This document shows, piece by piece, positions 21,795 through 34,868 of a DNA stretch of 64,000 nt (its first letter is position 1; each line of letters starts with the position of its first letter). The translations under genes were made by a program, and so were the position numbers. The stretch lies in contig JACEEZ010019097.1 in assembly GCA_016584305.1 (NCBI GenBank), forward strand, positions 252,312 through 316,311, in the 5' to 3' direction. Source of the DNA: Chionoecetes opilio (taxonomy: Eukaryota; Arthropoda; Malacostraca; Decapoda; Majidae). Under the pieces are notes generated by a model, which saw nothing but the letters and a program-made list of their open reading frames with translations, ran no database searches and was not told the DNA's origin.

Positions 21795-23510
21795 TTGCCC
21801 ACAGGCTACCTCAGGAACCCCCCCTTTCAGAAATATCTTCCCGGGCCACATTTAAATTCATAAAGCCCCTTTCACATTTTTCACGACTCTCGACGGGACC
21901 AGCACGATTGCTGAGCATGCTGTGTCGGCCCAGTGGTCATGTGGGTCGACGTCAGGCCCAGACCCGCCGCGGTCGTGGAACTCTAAAGGGCGCGCAGGGG
22001 GTCTCGACTGGTGGTGCAGTCTACATACTGGGGCGGGCTGCAACTAAAAAAATTTAACAAAAAAAGTCGGCCCTTTGGGGACTCGTGCCGTGGGGCCCAA
22101 ACCTGGCCTCGCCCAGTCGGGGCCGTACTGCGACCACCCCCAGGGCCCCGTCTGCGCCCAAAATTTTTTCGGTGGGGTCGTTTTTTCCCCTTTTTCCCCC
22201 TTTACGGAAGGGGGGGGGGGAGGAGAAGGAAGGGGGAGAAAAGAGAAGGGAGGAAGAGAGAGAGAGAGAGAGAGGGGGAAGAGAGAGAGAAAGAGAGAGG
22301 AAGGGGAAAAAAGGAGAAAAGAGAAGAGAAGAGAGAGAAAAAGAAGAGAAGAGAGAAAGAGAGGAGAGAGAAAAAGAGAGAGAGGGAAAGAGAGAGGAGA
22401 GAAGAAGAGAAAAGAGAGAGAGAGGAAAGGGGAAGGGGAGAGAGGAGAAAAGGAGGGGGAGGGGAAGGAGGAAGAGGGGAGGGAGGGGAGAGAGGGGGAA
22501 GGAGAGAGAGAGAGGGGGGGGGGAAAAAAAAAAAAAAGGGGAAAAATTTTTGAATATTTTTTGATATTATTATTATTATTATCTATCATTAATATATTTG
22601 GAATGCTGTTTTGGTGTGTGTGTGTCGCGTTTTTTGGGGTACCGAAACGTAAATTTTTATTTTGATAGAGTAGACAAAAAAAACCAAATAAATCTGGGGA
22701 ACGGCTGGTCCCAGTCGGGGGAATCATTTTGAAGGGGGGTTTTTGGTTAAAACACTTTAGGAGTTTTAATTACGGGGAAAAAACCTGGGGAAAAGTCTAG
22801 CCGCTTTCCAAAAAACCCAGTGACTCATGGACTTTTTGTGTGGTGTGTGAGTTTGTGTGGGGAATCACAGGGAACACAAAGGGGTTGGATCACACGGAAC
22901 GTGGGCTACCCCAGGCAATTTGACCAGTGCCAACGACGCAACAACACGATTGAGTTCAATCAATGTTGTTAATAACTAACTACTACAAAATCAATCATGG
23001 GTCCGAAGGGCCGCAAAAAAACTTTTTATCCTATAAAAAGAGCAAATCTTTAAACAGATCTTTAGCGCTATATCGTTCCGCAGTGTCTTTACGTCTGGCG
23101 TTTTTTACCCTGTGTAGTTATGTGTTCAATTTAAAACCCTAGGAGGCACATAAGATTTTTGGGTAGTCAAGGGGGGGCAAGTTTTGGGCAACAGTGTGAC
23201 CACATCGGGGGGTGGACTTTATACCAAAAATGGGGAAAGGGGAAAAAGTGGGGTGGGGGATGGGCCCCAAACGTGCCCACATCTACAACCACTCGCGCAG
23301 TCGCAAAAGGTTTTGGGAACAGTTTCAGCATGAGGCAACCGTGTTTTCCCTCATGCTGCGACTCCTGCGAGTCCCCTGTTGAATAGCCGTCATCGTCCCC
23401 CTGTTTTTGTTGTTTTTGGTGTCTGTTTGCGTCCCCCTTGGTGCCCCCCGGCAGGGGGTGTGTCGCCGTCAAAAAATAAAACTTGCTTGTGATGACCCCT
23501 GCCGGGGGGG
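21795..23510 (+). repeat. R1 copy 2, degraded
   Basis: The whole length parallels 1780-3508 in order, with frequent single-base deletions and stretched homopolymers. Landmarks are CACAGGCTACCTCAGGAACC, AAAAAGTCGGCCC, purine tract 22205-22540, TAGCGCTATATCGTTCCGCA and CTTGCTTGTGATGACC. Confidence 0.7.
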
Positions 23511-24130
<620 letters not shown>

Positions 24131-24179
24131 ATATACTGCTCGCAGTCTTAGTGGGCATTGTACACATGTGAGTAATTGG

Positions 24180-24650
24180 TGTTCACTAAAACTGAGGTTG
24201 AAAAGTATTGGGGCATGGCCAAGGTGGCCCAACATTGACAACATCGGCGACATCGAGTGGGTTGGAACTTCAGCATGACGCAAGGTTGACAAGTGTGTCG
24301 GGGGTCATGTGGCCGAGCGCTGCCACTTCTAAAACCCTCGGCGTCAGTCGCAGCACGGTTGGTAGAGACGTTGCAGCATGAGGCAACCTGTGTGTCCGTC
24401 TGCTTGCGGCTCCATGCGGAGTCTTAGTGTTAAGATCAGCCTGTATGACACCTGTGTTGTTGTTTGTTGTGTGTCCTGTTTGGTCCGCTTGGTGCGGGCT
24501 GTGTCGCCGTCAATAAGCACAAACTGTGCTTGTGATGACCTCTGCTGTGTGTGTGTGTGTGTGTGTGTGTGTGTTGTGTGTGTGTGTGTGTGTTGGTGTG
24601 AGCAAGAGGAGGGGGTAGGGTAAAGGCGAGGCTTATCCTGATACGGATGT

Positions 24651-24732
<82 letters not shown>

Positions 24733-25195
24733 TCCGTAAGGGTCAATGGTATACGGGCGATGACGCATCAGCATCACTCTGTGGTCCCGCGTTCAATCCC
24801 CGCCCTAAGGGATTTTTAAACTGACAAATGCGGGCGGTTACTATCCCCCTTGAGCAGGGAGATGGGGTGTGTGGTGTCACGCAGGGCATGTAGTACGGTA
24901 CGGTACGGTAATATTTTTCGTAATTCGTACCTCAGATAAATACAGTACCGTAATTCCGTACCGTACCTGAATATTTGCATCGTACCGTACTAGTACGATT
25001 AATTTCCGTACCGTAATTTCGAACTATTTTTCGTACCCAAAAACATTTGACTTTCATAAACAAAATCAATATTTGACAAAATGACTAATCAATTTTCCAT
25101 TGTGATTAATATACACCTACTTTTACAGGTACATACAACACCTAGTAACTTCTACCCATTTATCTCTCTATACATTTCATAGTTATCTCCTATAC
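24180..25195 (+). repeat. duplicated block: R1 end, GT/CA, SINE, GTACGGTA segment
   Basis: Parallels 3170-4212: R1 tail (24180-24545), GT (24546-24595), CA (24655-24730), SINE head (24733-24880) and the GTACGGTA segment (24882-25195). From about 24700 identity to the first copy is very high. Confidence 0.8.
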
Positions 25196-25395
<200 letters not shown>

Positions 25396-25399
<4 letters not shown>

Positions 25400-25864
25400 A
25401 AATTAGGGTGCATTCATTTTATGCATTGCACCGTAAAAGCATGATGGCATCAACAATATCTTCCTTCAATCCCACGCCACCTTACTTATCTCCTTGACCT
25501 GAGGAGGCTGAGGAATAATCCCATGCCACGTCCACACCCAGGCAGCTGGGCAGAAATTCTACCTAGCTAATGAAGTCACACGGTGGTGTTAATTAATGGG
25601 TCAAATCTCGCTCACTCTCATTCACCTACCCGCCCATTCACAAACGCCCTCATTCTCTTACTCACTAACCCATCCACGCCCTCACTCATTTCTTCAACAC
25701 CCCTCAACCCACTCACTCCCTCACTCACTCCTTAATCCACCCACACCCCTCATTCACTCACTTATTCACGAATCCACCCACGCCTTCACTCACCCACCCA
25801 CCCACGCCCTCACTCACTCACTCTTCCATCCCCAGTGACCATGAACTAGGTTGAAGTGAGGTGA

Positions 25865-25902
<38 letters not shown>

Positions 25903-25944
25903 ATATATATAATATATATATATATAATATATCATTAATAATAT
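25396..25944. other. unique stretch with CACTCA-rich sequence; AT tract at end
   Basis: No gene is seen. 25595-25845 is a loose CACTCACTC/CACCCA-type repeat. (AT)n runs 25865-25940 up to the N at 25945. Confidence 0.6.
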
Positions 25945-26730
25945 NGGGGGGGGAAAAGGAAGGAGGAAAGGAGGAGGGAAATTAAAGGGGGGGTGGGGTG
26001 GGGGGGCGGGGGGGGTGTGGTGGTCCCACTTATTTTTTGTTTTTTTTTTGTGGGGGGGGGGGGGGGGGGGTGCCCCAGGAAAGGGGAGAGGAGGGAGAAG
26101 GAGGAGGGGAGGAGGAAAGAGGGGGAGGAAGAGGAGGGGGGAGGAGGAGGAGGAAGAGGAGGAGGAGGGGGGGGAGGAGGAGGAGGAGGAGGGGGAGGAG
26201 GAGGAGGAGGAGGAGGGGGAGGAGGAGGAGGAGGGGAGGGGAGGGGGGGAAAGGAGGAGGGGAGGAGGGGGAGGAGGAGGAAAGGAGGAAAGGAGGAGGG
26301 GGGAGGAGGGGGAGGAGGAGGGGGAGGAGGAGGGGGGAGGAGGAGGAGGGAGGAGGAGGGGGGGAGGAGGAGGAGGAGGAGGAGGAGGGGAAGGGAGACT
26401 GTAGACAAGACTGATTTCCAATTTCGTTCATTTTTGGTTTAAAAACCCCTTCACCCCGCTTTACCCTTTTCCCCTTCCCCCCCACCCCTCCCCTCTCCCC
26501 TTTTTCCCCTCCTCCCCTGCCCCCCACCCCCCCCCGCCCGAGCAAAAACCGGCCCTTCCCCCCAACCACCTACAAGCCCCCCTGGGGTTCCCCTGCATCC
26601 TGCGGGGCCCCGGGTTTCACCCGCAGGGGGCATGTTCAAAATTTCGGCCCGCCCCCCGGGGCCCCAGGGGGCCTGCCGCAGACCTCACCCCGGAATCATT
26701 GGGAACTCAGATGGGGGGAGGCCGGGGGAA
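25945..26730. repeat. N join, (GGA)n array and homopolymer-rich sequence
   Basis: N at 25945, G-rich sequence, (GGA/GGGGA)n at 26080-26395, then C-rich sequence with runs of CCCC. All frames here are repeat translations. Confidence 0.85.
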
Positions 26731-27464
26731 AGGAAGAAGGATAAAAGGAAGAAAAGAGAGAGAAGAGGAGAGAGGATAGGAGGAGAGAAAAGAGGGGGAA
26801 AGGGGAGAGAGAAGAGAGAGAAGAGAGAGAGAGAGAGAGAGAAGAGAGAGGGGAAAGGGGAGGGGAGAGAGAGAAAAAGGGGAGAGAAGGAAAGAGAGAG
26901 AGAGAGAGAGGGGATAAAGAGAGAGAAAGAGAGGAGAGAAGGGGGAGAGAGAGGAAGAAAAAGAGAGAGAGAGAAGAGAGAGAGGAGAAAAAAAAAAAAA
27001 ATCCTGCGTTTTAAAAAACAAGTTTTCTTTTTTTTTTGGCTCACACACACACAACACCCACACTCCCCACTCACACACACCACCCACACACACCACACAC
27101 ACACACACACCCCCCACTCAAAACTCACACCAAAAAAAAACTCACACTCACACTCACCCTCACACCACACCACACACACAAAAAAACACACACACACACC
27201 CCCACACTCCACTCACACTCACACTCCACTCACACTCACACTCACACTCACTAACACTCACACTCCACTAAACCACTCACACCACACTCACACTCACCCC
27301 ACTCCCACTCCACTCACACTCAAAACACACTCAAAACTCCCCCTCACCCCACACCACACACACACACCCACACCCACTCACACTCACACTCCACCAAAAT
27401 CACACTCACACTCACACTCCAACCACACACCACACAAAAACCCACAACACACAAAACGAGCAGA
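26731..27464. repeat. (GA)n and CACTCA/CA tracts
   Basis: GA-rich 26731-26990, then CA and CACACTCA units 27040-27450. Confidence 0.9.
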
Positions 27465-27850
27465 GGTCTCAAAGCAAGTTTGATACTTATTGACGGGAAC
27501 CCCCAGCCCCTCCCGGGGGGCAAAGGCGGGACGCAAAAAGACGCACAAAAACAACAACAACAGGGGGACGATACAGCATTCTAAACAAACCCAATTTTTT
27601 TTTTGTTTTGAAATTGAAGGTGAACACAGACAGAAAAAAAATTTTTTGAAAGCTTTGTATACCCTTTGTTTTCCGGTTTCCCACTTAGTCATCCGATCAG
27701 CCACCCTTAACACCGACACACGCATTAGAACCATCTAATGACGCTGAGGAGTGAGGAGCCTGAGCTGAGGAGCTCATATTTTGGTTAGCATTGCACCGTA
27801 GGAGGAATAAAAAGGAAGAAAGACAGCAACAGAAAAACGTCTACTCAAAT
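27465..27850 (-). repeat. R2 copy 3
   Basis: Same landmarks as the copy at 7813-8300, including CATTAGAACCATCTAATGAC and ACCGTAGGAGGAATAA, with small deletions. Confidence 0.65.
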
Positions 27851-27894
27851 AAAAATTTTCAAGGGGCAAGGAGAGTTGGAGAGAGAGGGAGTGG

Positions 27895-29638
27895 CGGGGT
27901 TGTCCACAGGCTACCTCAGGTTTAGAAACCCCTTCAAAAATCTTCCGGGTCCCCACTTTTACATACTTCACTTAAAAGCCCTTCACATCTTCACGACTCT
28001 CGACGGGCCCAGTCACACTTCGAGTCTTTGGTGTCGGCGCCAGTCGTCATGGGGGTCGAGTCGGGCCCCCAGACCGTCGCCGTGGGGTCGTGGAACTCGT
28101 GAAGCGGCGCGCAGGGGTCTGACTGTGTGGTGCATGCTTACATACCGGGGCGGGTCTGCAACTCAAAAATTTAACGGAAAAAAGTCGGCCCTTGCTGGGA
28201 CTCGTCGCCGAGGGGCCAAACCGCCCGACCAGTCGGGGCCGTACGCGACCCCTCGGGGGTACTCGACCAGTCGGGGCCCTGTATACTGGAGCAAGTGTTA
28301 TTCAGCGTGGGGAAAAACGATCTTTCCCCACGCTTTCTCCCTTTCGACGGGGGGGAGGAGAAGAGAGAGAGAGGAAGGGAGAGAAGAGGGGAGAAGAAAG
28401 AGAGAGGAGAGGAGAGAGAAGAAGGGAAGGAGAGAAGGGGGAAGGAGAGGAAGGGAGAGAGAGAGAGAAAAGGAGAGGAGAGGAGGGGGAGAGGAGAAGA
28501 GAGAGAGAGAGAAGGAGAGAGAGGGAGAGAGAAGGGGGAGAAGGGGAGCCAAAAAAGAAGGGGGAGAGAGAGAAAAGGGGGGGGAGAAGGGGAGGGGAGA
28601 GGGAAAAAGAGGGGGAAAAGAGAGAGAGAAAGGGAAAAAAAAAAAGCGGAAATTTTGAGATATTTTTTATATTTTATTTTTATTTTCGTCATCATAAATA
28701 TACTTAGGAATAGCCCTGGGCTGGTGGTGTGTCGTCTGTCTGTCTTATTGGGTAGGCCCAAACTGTAAATTATTTTGATGAAGTAGACTAAAAAATCGCA
28801 AATAAATGTAGGTGGTAAGCGGGTTTGGGCCCATTCATGGAATCATTTTAAGGGGGGGGGTTTGGGTTAAAAACACTTTAGGAGTATAAGATTAAGGAAA
28901 AACTCTGCGGTAACGTCTAGCCGCATTCCACAAACCCAAAATAGATCAGGACGTTTGTGTGCGTGTGTGGTGTGTTGTGTTGGAATCACCGGAACACAAA
29001 GGGTGGGGAAACACACGGAATGGCTACCCCCCAGGCACTTTGACCATGCCAACGACAGCAACAACAGATTTTGGGGTTTCAATCACATGTTTCAATATAG
29101 ATACTACTACAAACATCAATACATGGTTCCGAAGGGCCCCCCAAAACTTGTTATTCCCCTATTTTAAATAAAAAATATTTTAATTGCAGTATTTTAGCGT
29201 AATACTGCTTCCCCAGGTTTTTTTAGTGCCTGGCATTTTTTCACCCTTCTAGTATTGGTTCAAAATTTAAAAACCATAGGAGGGCCTAAGTATTTGTGGC
29301 CTAGTCAAGGGGGAAGTGTGTGGACAACAGTGGACCCACATCGATGGCGTGGAACTTCATACACAAACGAAAGGGTTTAAAAGGTGTGGGGGGATGGGCC
29401 GAGCGCGCCCACTCTACAAAACGGCGCAGTCCAGCACGGTGGGAACAGTCGCAGCAGTAGGGAAAACCCTGGTTTCCCTCTCTGCGACTCCATGCGATCC
29501 ATGTTAAAAACCGTTACGTCACCGTTTTTGTTGTTGTTTTTTGTGCGCCTGTTTTGGGCCCGCCTTGGTGCCCCGGGCAGGAGGCTGTGTCGCCGTCAAT
29601 AAGCATCAAATTTCTTGGATGACCCCTTCTCGGGGTGT
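27895..29638 (+). repeat. R1 copy 3, degraded
   Basis: Parallels 1780-3508 throughout: CACAGGCTACCTCAGG, CTTTCCCCACGCTTTCTCCC after the palindrome, purine tract 28345-28635, and the CGCCGTCAATAAGCATCAAA end. R2 immediately precedes R1 here and at 21.4-23.5 kb, so R2+R1 forms a repeating pair. Confidence 0.7.
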
Positions 29639-29715
29639 GGTGGTGTGTGTGTGGGTTTTGGGGTGTTGGTGTGGTGTGTGTGGGTGGTGGTGGTGTGGTG
29701 TGTGTGGTGTGTGTG

Positions 29716-29748
<33 letters not shown>

Positions 29749-29886
29749 GTGTGGGGTGTGTTGTGTGTGTGTGTGTGTGTGTTGTGTGTGGTGTGGTGTG
29801 TGTGTGGTGTGTGTGTTGGGGTGTGTGTTGTGTGTTGTGTGTGTGTGTGTGTGTGTGGGGTTTTGTGTGTGGTGTGTTGTGTGTGT

Positions 29887-29951
<65 letters not shown>

Positions 29952-29993
29952 TGTGTGTGTGTGGTGTGTGTGGTGTGTAGTGTGTGTGGTGTG

Positions 29994-30024
<31 letters not shown>

Positions 30025-30042
30025 TGTGTGTGTGTGTTGTGT

Positions 30043-30085
<43 letters not shown>

Positions 30086-30091
30086 TGTGTG

Positions 30092-30124
<33 letters not shown>

Positions 30125-30171
30125 TGGTGTTGGTGGTGTGTGTGTGGTGTGTGTGGGGTGTGTGTGTTGTG

Positions 30172-30203
<32 letters not shown>

Positions 30204-30223
30204 TGTGTGTGTGTGTAGTGTGT

Positions 30224-30301
<78 letters not shown>

Positions 30302-30310
30302 TGTGTGGTG
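29639..30310. repeat. long irregular (GT)n array
   Basis: GT with frequent GG or TT irregularities over about 670 bp, extending the GT tract that ends R1 in other copies. Confidence 0.95.
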
Positions 30311-30312
30311 TG

Positions 30313-30595
30313 TATTCATCTAGTTGTATTTTACAGGGCCAGGGCAATGCTCGTGTGGCCCCGTCTCCATATCAACATTTTTATCATTCATCCTTAGTGC
30401 TTTGTGTTGGCCGAAGCCAGCACCCCGGAGAGCAGGTCACAAACCCCGGCTAACACCCGGTATCCATTCACTGCTGGGTGGACAGGGGCTCGGGTTTTAA
30501 GGAAATAGCCCATCTGTTTCCGCTCCGCCCGGGGATCGAACCCGGGACTTCTCGGTTGTGAACCGAGCGTGCTTCCCCTACACTACGGAGTACCC
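30313..30595 (-). mobile_element. tRNA-Val-like SINE, copy 1
   Basis: On the minus strand the head reads TACTCCGTAGTGTAGG, an anticodon arm CTCGG-TTCACAA-CCGAG (anticodon CAC, valine) and the B box GGGTTCGATCC. A tRNA-unrelated body and a tail of AATACAACTAGATGAATACA follow. The acceptor stem is imperfect and the body continues past it, so this is a SINE and not a tRNA gene. A second copy lies at 44643-44940. Confidence 0.75.
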
Positions 30596-30614
30596 TTACA
30601 CTACGGAGTACACT

Positions 30615-30615
<1 letters not shown>

Positions 30616-30682
<67 letters not shown>

Positions 30683-31242
30683 GAAAGGAATGTATCGTAT
30701 GCCGGTGTGTGTAAAGTGATGGTGGTTTGAGTAGGTGTGGAAAAGCCTCGTTTGTGTGTGCAGGTGTGGAGTGATGCGTGTGTCAGGTGTGTGGAGGGGA
30801 CAGGTGTGTGCTATGTCGCCAGGTAACAAGATGTACAGGTGTGGCTAGGAGGAGGAGGAGGAGGAGGAGGAGGAGGAGGAGGAGGAGGAGGAGGAGAGGA
30901 GGAGGAGGAGGAGGAGGAGGAGGAGGAGGAGGAGGAGGAGGACGAAGAGTAGGAGAAGGTGAAAGAAAAAGACGAAGATAAAGAACAAGAAGATAAAGAA
31001 CAAAAAGAAGAAGACAAAGAAAGGAAAGATGAACAGGAACAATAACAAAAACAAGAATAAATAACAAGCAAGGAATTTCGAGAACCTGTTTCCAGCAACG
31101 TGATGTAAAAAGGAGAATCTCAGCAGTGTTCGCGTCTTGTTTTTGTTCATTTGTTTGAATCTTTAGACAATTTGTGACGTGACGTGCTTTTGTTTTCCTG
31201 CAATAGATGTACCACAATGAAACGTTGTATTATTATCATGGA

Positions 31243-31275
<33 letters not shown>

Positions 31276-31322
31276 CATGGCTATTATTGTTATTATTATT
31301 GTTATTGTTATTGTTATTGTTA

Positions 31323-31373
<51 letters not shown>

Positions 31374-31528
31374 TATTATTATTATTATTATTATTATTAT
31401 CATTATATTATTATTATTATTATTATTATTATTGATGTTATTATTATTATTATCATGGCTATTATTATGGCTATTATTATTATTATTATTATTATTATTG
31501 ATGTTATTGTTATGTTAGTGTATTACAA
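30616..31528 (+). repeat. flank module F, copy 2
   Basis: Direct copy of 6550-7387: GT tract, (AGG)n at 30846-30942, CAAGGAATTTCGAGAACCTG, (ATT)n at 31224-31515. The peptide gene that precedes the module at 6.3 kb is absent here and the tRNA-Val SINE region occupies its place. Confidence 0.85.
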
Positions 31529-31532
31529 CACG

Positions 31533-31777
31533 GCCTGATCACGTATTGGACTCGCGACCACCAGCTGTTACCCTCCCGGAGAGAGCTTAGATCTCATAGT
31601 GACCGATCTTTGGTAATGCTGGGCCGTCACACACCACACACCCACCCACCTCCCTGCTCAAGGGGGACAGTGACCGCCCGCATGTGTCAGTGAAAAATCC
31701 CTTGGGCGGGGATTGAACGCGGGACCACAGAGTGATGCTGATGCGTCATCGCCCGTATACCATTGACCCTTACGGAC
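31533..31777 (-). mobile_element. tRNA-derived SINE-like repeat, copy 3
   Basis: Same element and position relative to module F as 7388-7632, again uninterrupted. It is part of the direct duplication of 6.5-8.7 kb. Confidence 0.65.
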
Positions 31778-31829
31778 AGTGTGTGTGGTGTGTGTGTGTG
31801 TGTGTGTGTGCGTTTGTGTATGTCATTCA

Positions 31830-32110
31830 CCCATGGTCATTCACCCATGGTCTTGTCCACGCGAGCTGGCTCGCGATCGCCAGTTTTCACCCTCGCAGTG
31901 CGAGCTTGGAGCTCATTATTACCGATCTTTGGGCAATGCTGGGACCTCACACACCACACACCTCCATCCCCTTGCTGAAGGGGGACAGTAACCGACCGAA
32001 TTTGTCAAGTGAAAAAATCCCCGGGATTCGAGGAGGAAATCCACGAGGATTCGAACCACCTACCCACAGAATGGGAGCCCGGCACGCTGTCACCAGACCA
32101 TCGCGCGGTG
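31830..32110 (-). mobile_element. second SINE-like family, copy with tRNA-like B box
   Basis: On the minus strand: CGCGCGATGGTCTGGTGAC, B box GGTTCGAATCC, body AATTCGGTCGGTTACTGTCC and an end GCGAGCCAGCTCGCGTGG. It is related in its body to the SINE at 31533-31777 but has a different head. A degraded relative is at 58800-59060. It is absent from the first copy of this duplication, so it inserted later. Confidence 0.5.
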
Positions 32111-32116
32111 TGTGTA

Positions 32117-32149
<33 letters not shown>

Positions 32150-32480
32150 GTTTACATCCATATCAGGAGAAGCCTCGCCTCTTCCCTACTCTTCCTCTTG
32201 CTCACGGCGACACAGCCTCCTGCCCGGGGCACCAAGGCGGGACGCAAACAGGACGCACAACAAACAACAACAACAGGTGTACGATGACGGCTATTCTTAA
32301 CATGGACTCATTCTTTTTCTGTGTGTTGAAATATGAAGGTGTACAACAGACATAAAAAAGGTTTGAAAGCTTTGTATCATCCTTGTCTTCTCGGCTTCCA
32401 GCTTAGTCTTCCAATCAAATTGACACCGTAGGAGGAATACAAAGGAATACAAAGGAAAAACAGACAGCAAAAGGAGAGAA
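32111..32480 (-). repeat. GT tract and R2 copy 4
   Basis: GT at 32107-32150, then R2 landmarks GACACAGCCTCCTGCCCGGG, CAACAACAACAGGTGTACGA and TTGACACCGTAGGAGGAAT. Clean sequence, colinear with 7740-8300. Confidence 0.65.
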
Positions 32481-32617
32481 GGAAGAGAAGGAGGATAGGG
32501 CAACAGGTACATCGTCAATCTCATCCTTTTATCCTGGCCAGTTCGGGATTCCAGGAGAGTTACGAGGAGCTGCAGGGATCTGGCCGGCAACACAAGGTAA
32601 GGTCTTGCAACACCTGG

Positions 32618-32773
32618 TCACTTCACTCCCGCTACCTTCCTCCTGCACCCTCGAGGACGCACGATGTTCCGATGCGTTTTGCAAGTGTGGCTGTGGCTGA
32701 CGACGAGGGCGAGGTGGCAGGTCAGCGAGAACCCCAGCAGCGCCGCCGTCAGGAGAGTGAGGAATGACCGCAT
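32618..32773 (-). CDS. secreted peptide family member D, duplicate of C
   Basis: The 51-residue product is identical to that of gene C: a signal peptide MRSFLTLLTAALLGFSL and a short basic end RPRGCRRKVAGVK. The only coding difference I see is silent (a Phe codon TTC for TTT). As at C, the adjacent frame carries the RCCKTLPC word just past the stop. It stands in clean sequence within the direct duplication of 6.5-8.7 kb. Identity of the protein with third-position change fits either recent duplication or constraint; one silent change cannot distinguish them. Confidence 0.4.
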   Translation of the reverse strand: MRSFLTLLTAALLGFSLTCHLALVVSHSHTCKTHRNIVRPRGCRRKVAGVK

Positions 32774-32827
32774 GTTGGTGTGTGTGTCTTGCGTTTGTGA
32801 TGCCTCCGCGCCGAGGTTGTTTATATG
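32774..32827 (-). promoter_or_regulatory. TATA box and leader of peptide gene D
   Basis: Minus-strand CATATAAAC (32819-32827) lies 47 nt before the ATG and the leader ends CACACACCAAC. A GGGA tract (32832-32900) lies upstream, identical in layout to gene C. Confidence 0.55.
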
Positions 32828-34299
32828 CGAAGGGAAGGAGGGAGGGAGGGAGGGAGGGAGGGAAGGTAAGGAGGAAGCGAGGCAAGGAGGTAGAGGGTAG
32901 AGAGGGGTAAGGATGAAAGGAAGAGTCTCACTGAGGGCCAGAGGGCCGACATAATAAAAAAATACTTAAGTATAAGGAGGACTTACACTTAGTTCCTGTG
33001 CTGGAGTACTTTACTTAGCAAACTGGTTAAGTGTATCTTCCAGGTTATGCTCAGCGCTCGCTAAGTAAAGAATTTAAAGGAAGACTTAAGTCAATCATCA
33101 AAGTATGAAAACAGGATAGTGCAAAAGAGAGGAACTTTTAAATTATAATAATTGTCAGTGTTACCGTATATATGGTTGAAGTTCATATGTTAACAACGTA
33201 AATGGAAGGTAATATGAACTTTGTGATGAAAGATATGGACCAAAATGTGATATTCAGAGGGCAAATTATGATTTTTGTTTGGGAGCGGCAACTGCAGGGT
33301 GGCGCCACATTTGTTTACACTTGGCAGTCCATCCCGTGCAAGGATATTATATATCTTTCTAATATCCTTGATCCCGTGTACGCAGGACTGAAAAGTTTTT
33401 AAAGGACCCCTTTATGGGGTCATTCATATTCCTGTCAACGGCATTCATCCAAAATGCTAGCTTACCTACTGGGTGGCTATCATAGTTGCCTTCTAAACAA
33501 GTGATATATATGATTACCACCAAACATTTCTATGCGAAAATACTGATGGATTTCAATAGTATACCAATAATACACGGTGATTTGTAGATACAGTTGTCCC
33601 TTTGGGTATCTGTATTAAGGCATAAGGCAGGAATGTATACAGGAATACAAATGGGCAAATAAATTGGACATGTAGCTGCTTTAGATAAATGCATTTCTGG
33701 ACACACTAAGTGGTGGGTATAATTTCGATATTGAGCACTAAAAAGCTAAAAAATGTACTTATATAGCTGAATGTTATTTCAGCCAGAAACGGTTAGTTAG
33801 TTAAAGAGAGTAACGAGATGGAGCGTGCTCGTTTTCTATACATTTTGATGTGTTAAGAATGATGGTAACATTAAAAGTCGTCCGAAATGCCTCCTTTTGC
33901 ATTTATCCACCTCCTCCCTAACAATCCTAGGGACCCGTCGGGAATGCGGGCGGGGAAGTGGAAAGGAGTTTTTATCGGGGTAGTAGATTATGTGGATGAC
34001 GTAAAATATATCCGGTAAACACTCTTATGGGATGATATAAGGCTGAAAATACATTAAAAATATATAATTGATAGTGTACGGGAATTACCTACTTATTCTT
34101 GTAAAAATCTCTCGTTAAATCTTTACAATGGTAAAACTGCTGCTTAATACAATGCATGGACGAGTTGTAATTGTATACATCCGACGATTTTTAATGTGAC
34201 TATCATTCTTAATACATAAAAATACATGGGAAAAGAGCACTTCTAACCTCATACTCAATTCCTGGTTGGAAGTATCAATTACCAAAATAGTACTAACGT

Positions 34300-34660
34300 A
34301 ACCTCACTATAACCTAACCTACCCTTGCCAATAATCTCCATGCGAGATCTAAAGGCGGGAAAGGACTTGAAAATTTGACCAGGGTTAGGTTAAGTTTGAT
34401 TGAGGTTAGGTTAGTATTTTCTTTTTAGGGTGGGTGCTCGCTAAGAGGTTATTGGTTAGGTTAGGTTATAGCGATTAACTTTTTTTTTTAGTTCCAAGGG
34501 GGAGTTGTTTAGGCTGGTTGGGGGGTATCTCTCCCCACTTCATAATTACGTTTTAGAGGTATGTGAAGGGATCTGTGAAGGTCTGGAGAGAAAAAAAAAC
34601 ACAAATAAGGGCGGGATAGGACTCTAGAATTTTACCCGATTAAATCAATACACACAAAAA
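34300..34660 (+). repeat. dispersed repeat with GGTTAGGTTA words
   Basis: Shares AATTACGTTTTAGAGGTAT, GAAGGTCTGGAG and GGCGGGA landmarks with 47270-47480 (plus) and 46600-46720 (minus). Short runs of GGTTAGGTTAG (for example 34381, 34454) resemble the arthropod TTAGG telomere unit but are only two to three units long. Confidence 0.55.
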
Positions 34661-34688
34661 AATTTCAGGTACGCAAAGACTCTACCTA

Positions 34689-34868
34689 AGATACGATAAG
34701 ATTTTCATCCTATCTAGACACTTTGCAAGTACCAACTACAAGGTTATTGACTATGCAAAGCGCCGCCACGTCAGCACGAACAAGGCGGACTCGAACCGCT
34801 GACCGAATGCACAGGGACGCTACACATTGCGAGCTCACGTCTCTACCAACCTTGCCACCCTGACGGGC
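34689..34868 (-). mobile_element. complete tRNA-derived SINE with 12-bp target duplication
   Basis: 180 bp flanked on both sides by AGACTCTACCTA (34677-34688 and 34869-34880). Minus strand: head CTGCCCGTCAGGGTGGCAAG, A-box region GGCAAGGTTGGTAGAG and B box GCGGTTCGAGTCCGCC. A 70-bp tRNA-unrelated tail ends ATCTTATCGTATCT. The head can pair GTCAG with CTGAC at its ends. It differs in sequence from the other SINE families in this window. Confidence 0.75.

Noticed and set aside
30530..30595. tRNA-Val gene
   Set aside because: The tRNA-like part has an imperfect acceptor stem and continues into a body and tail shared with 44643-44940, so it is a SINE head.
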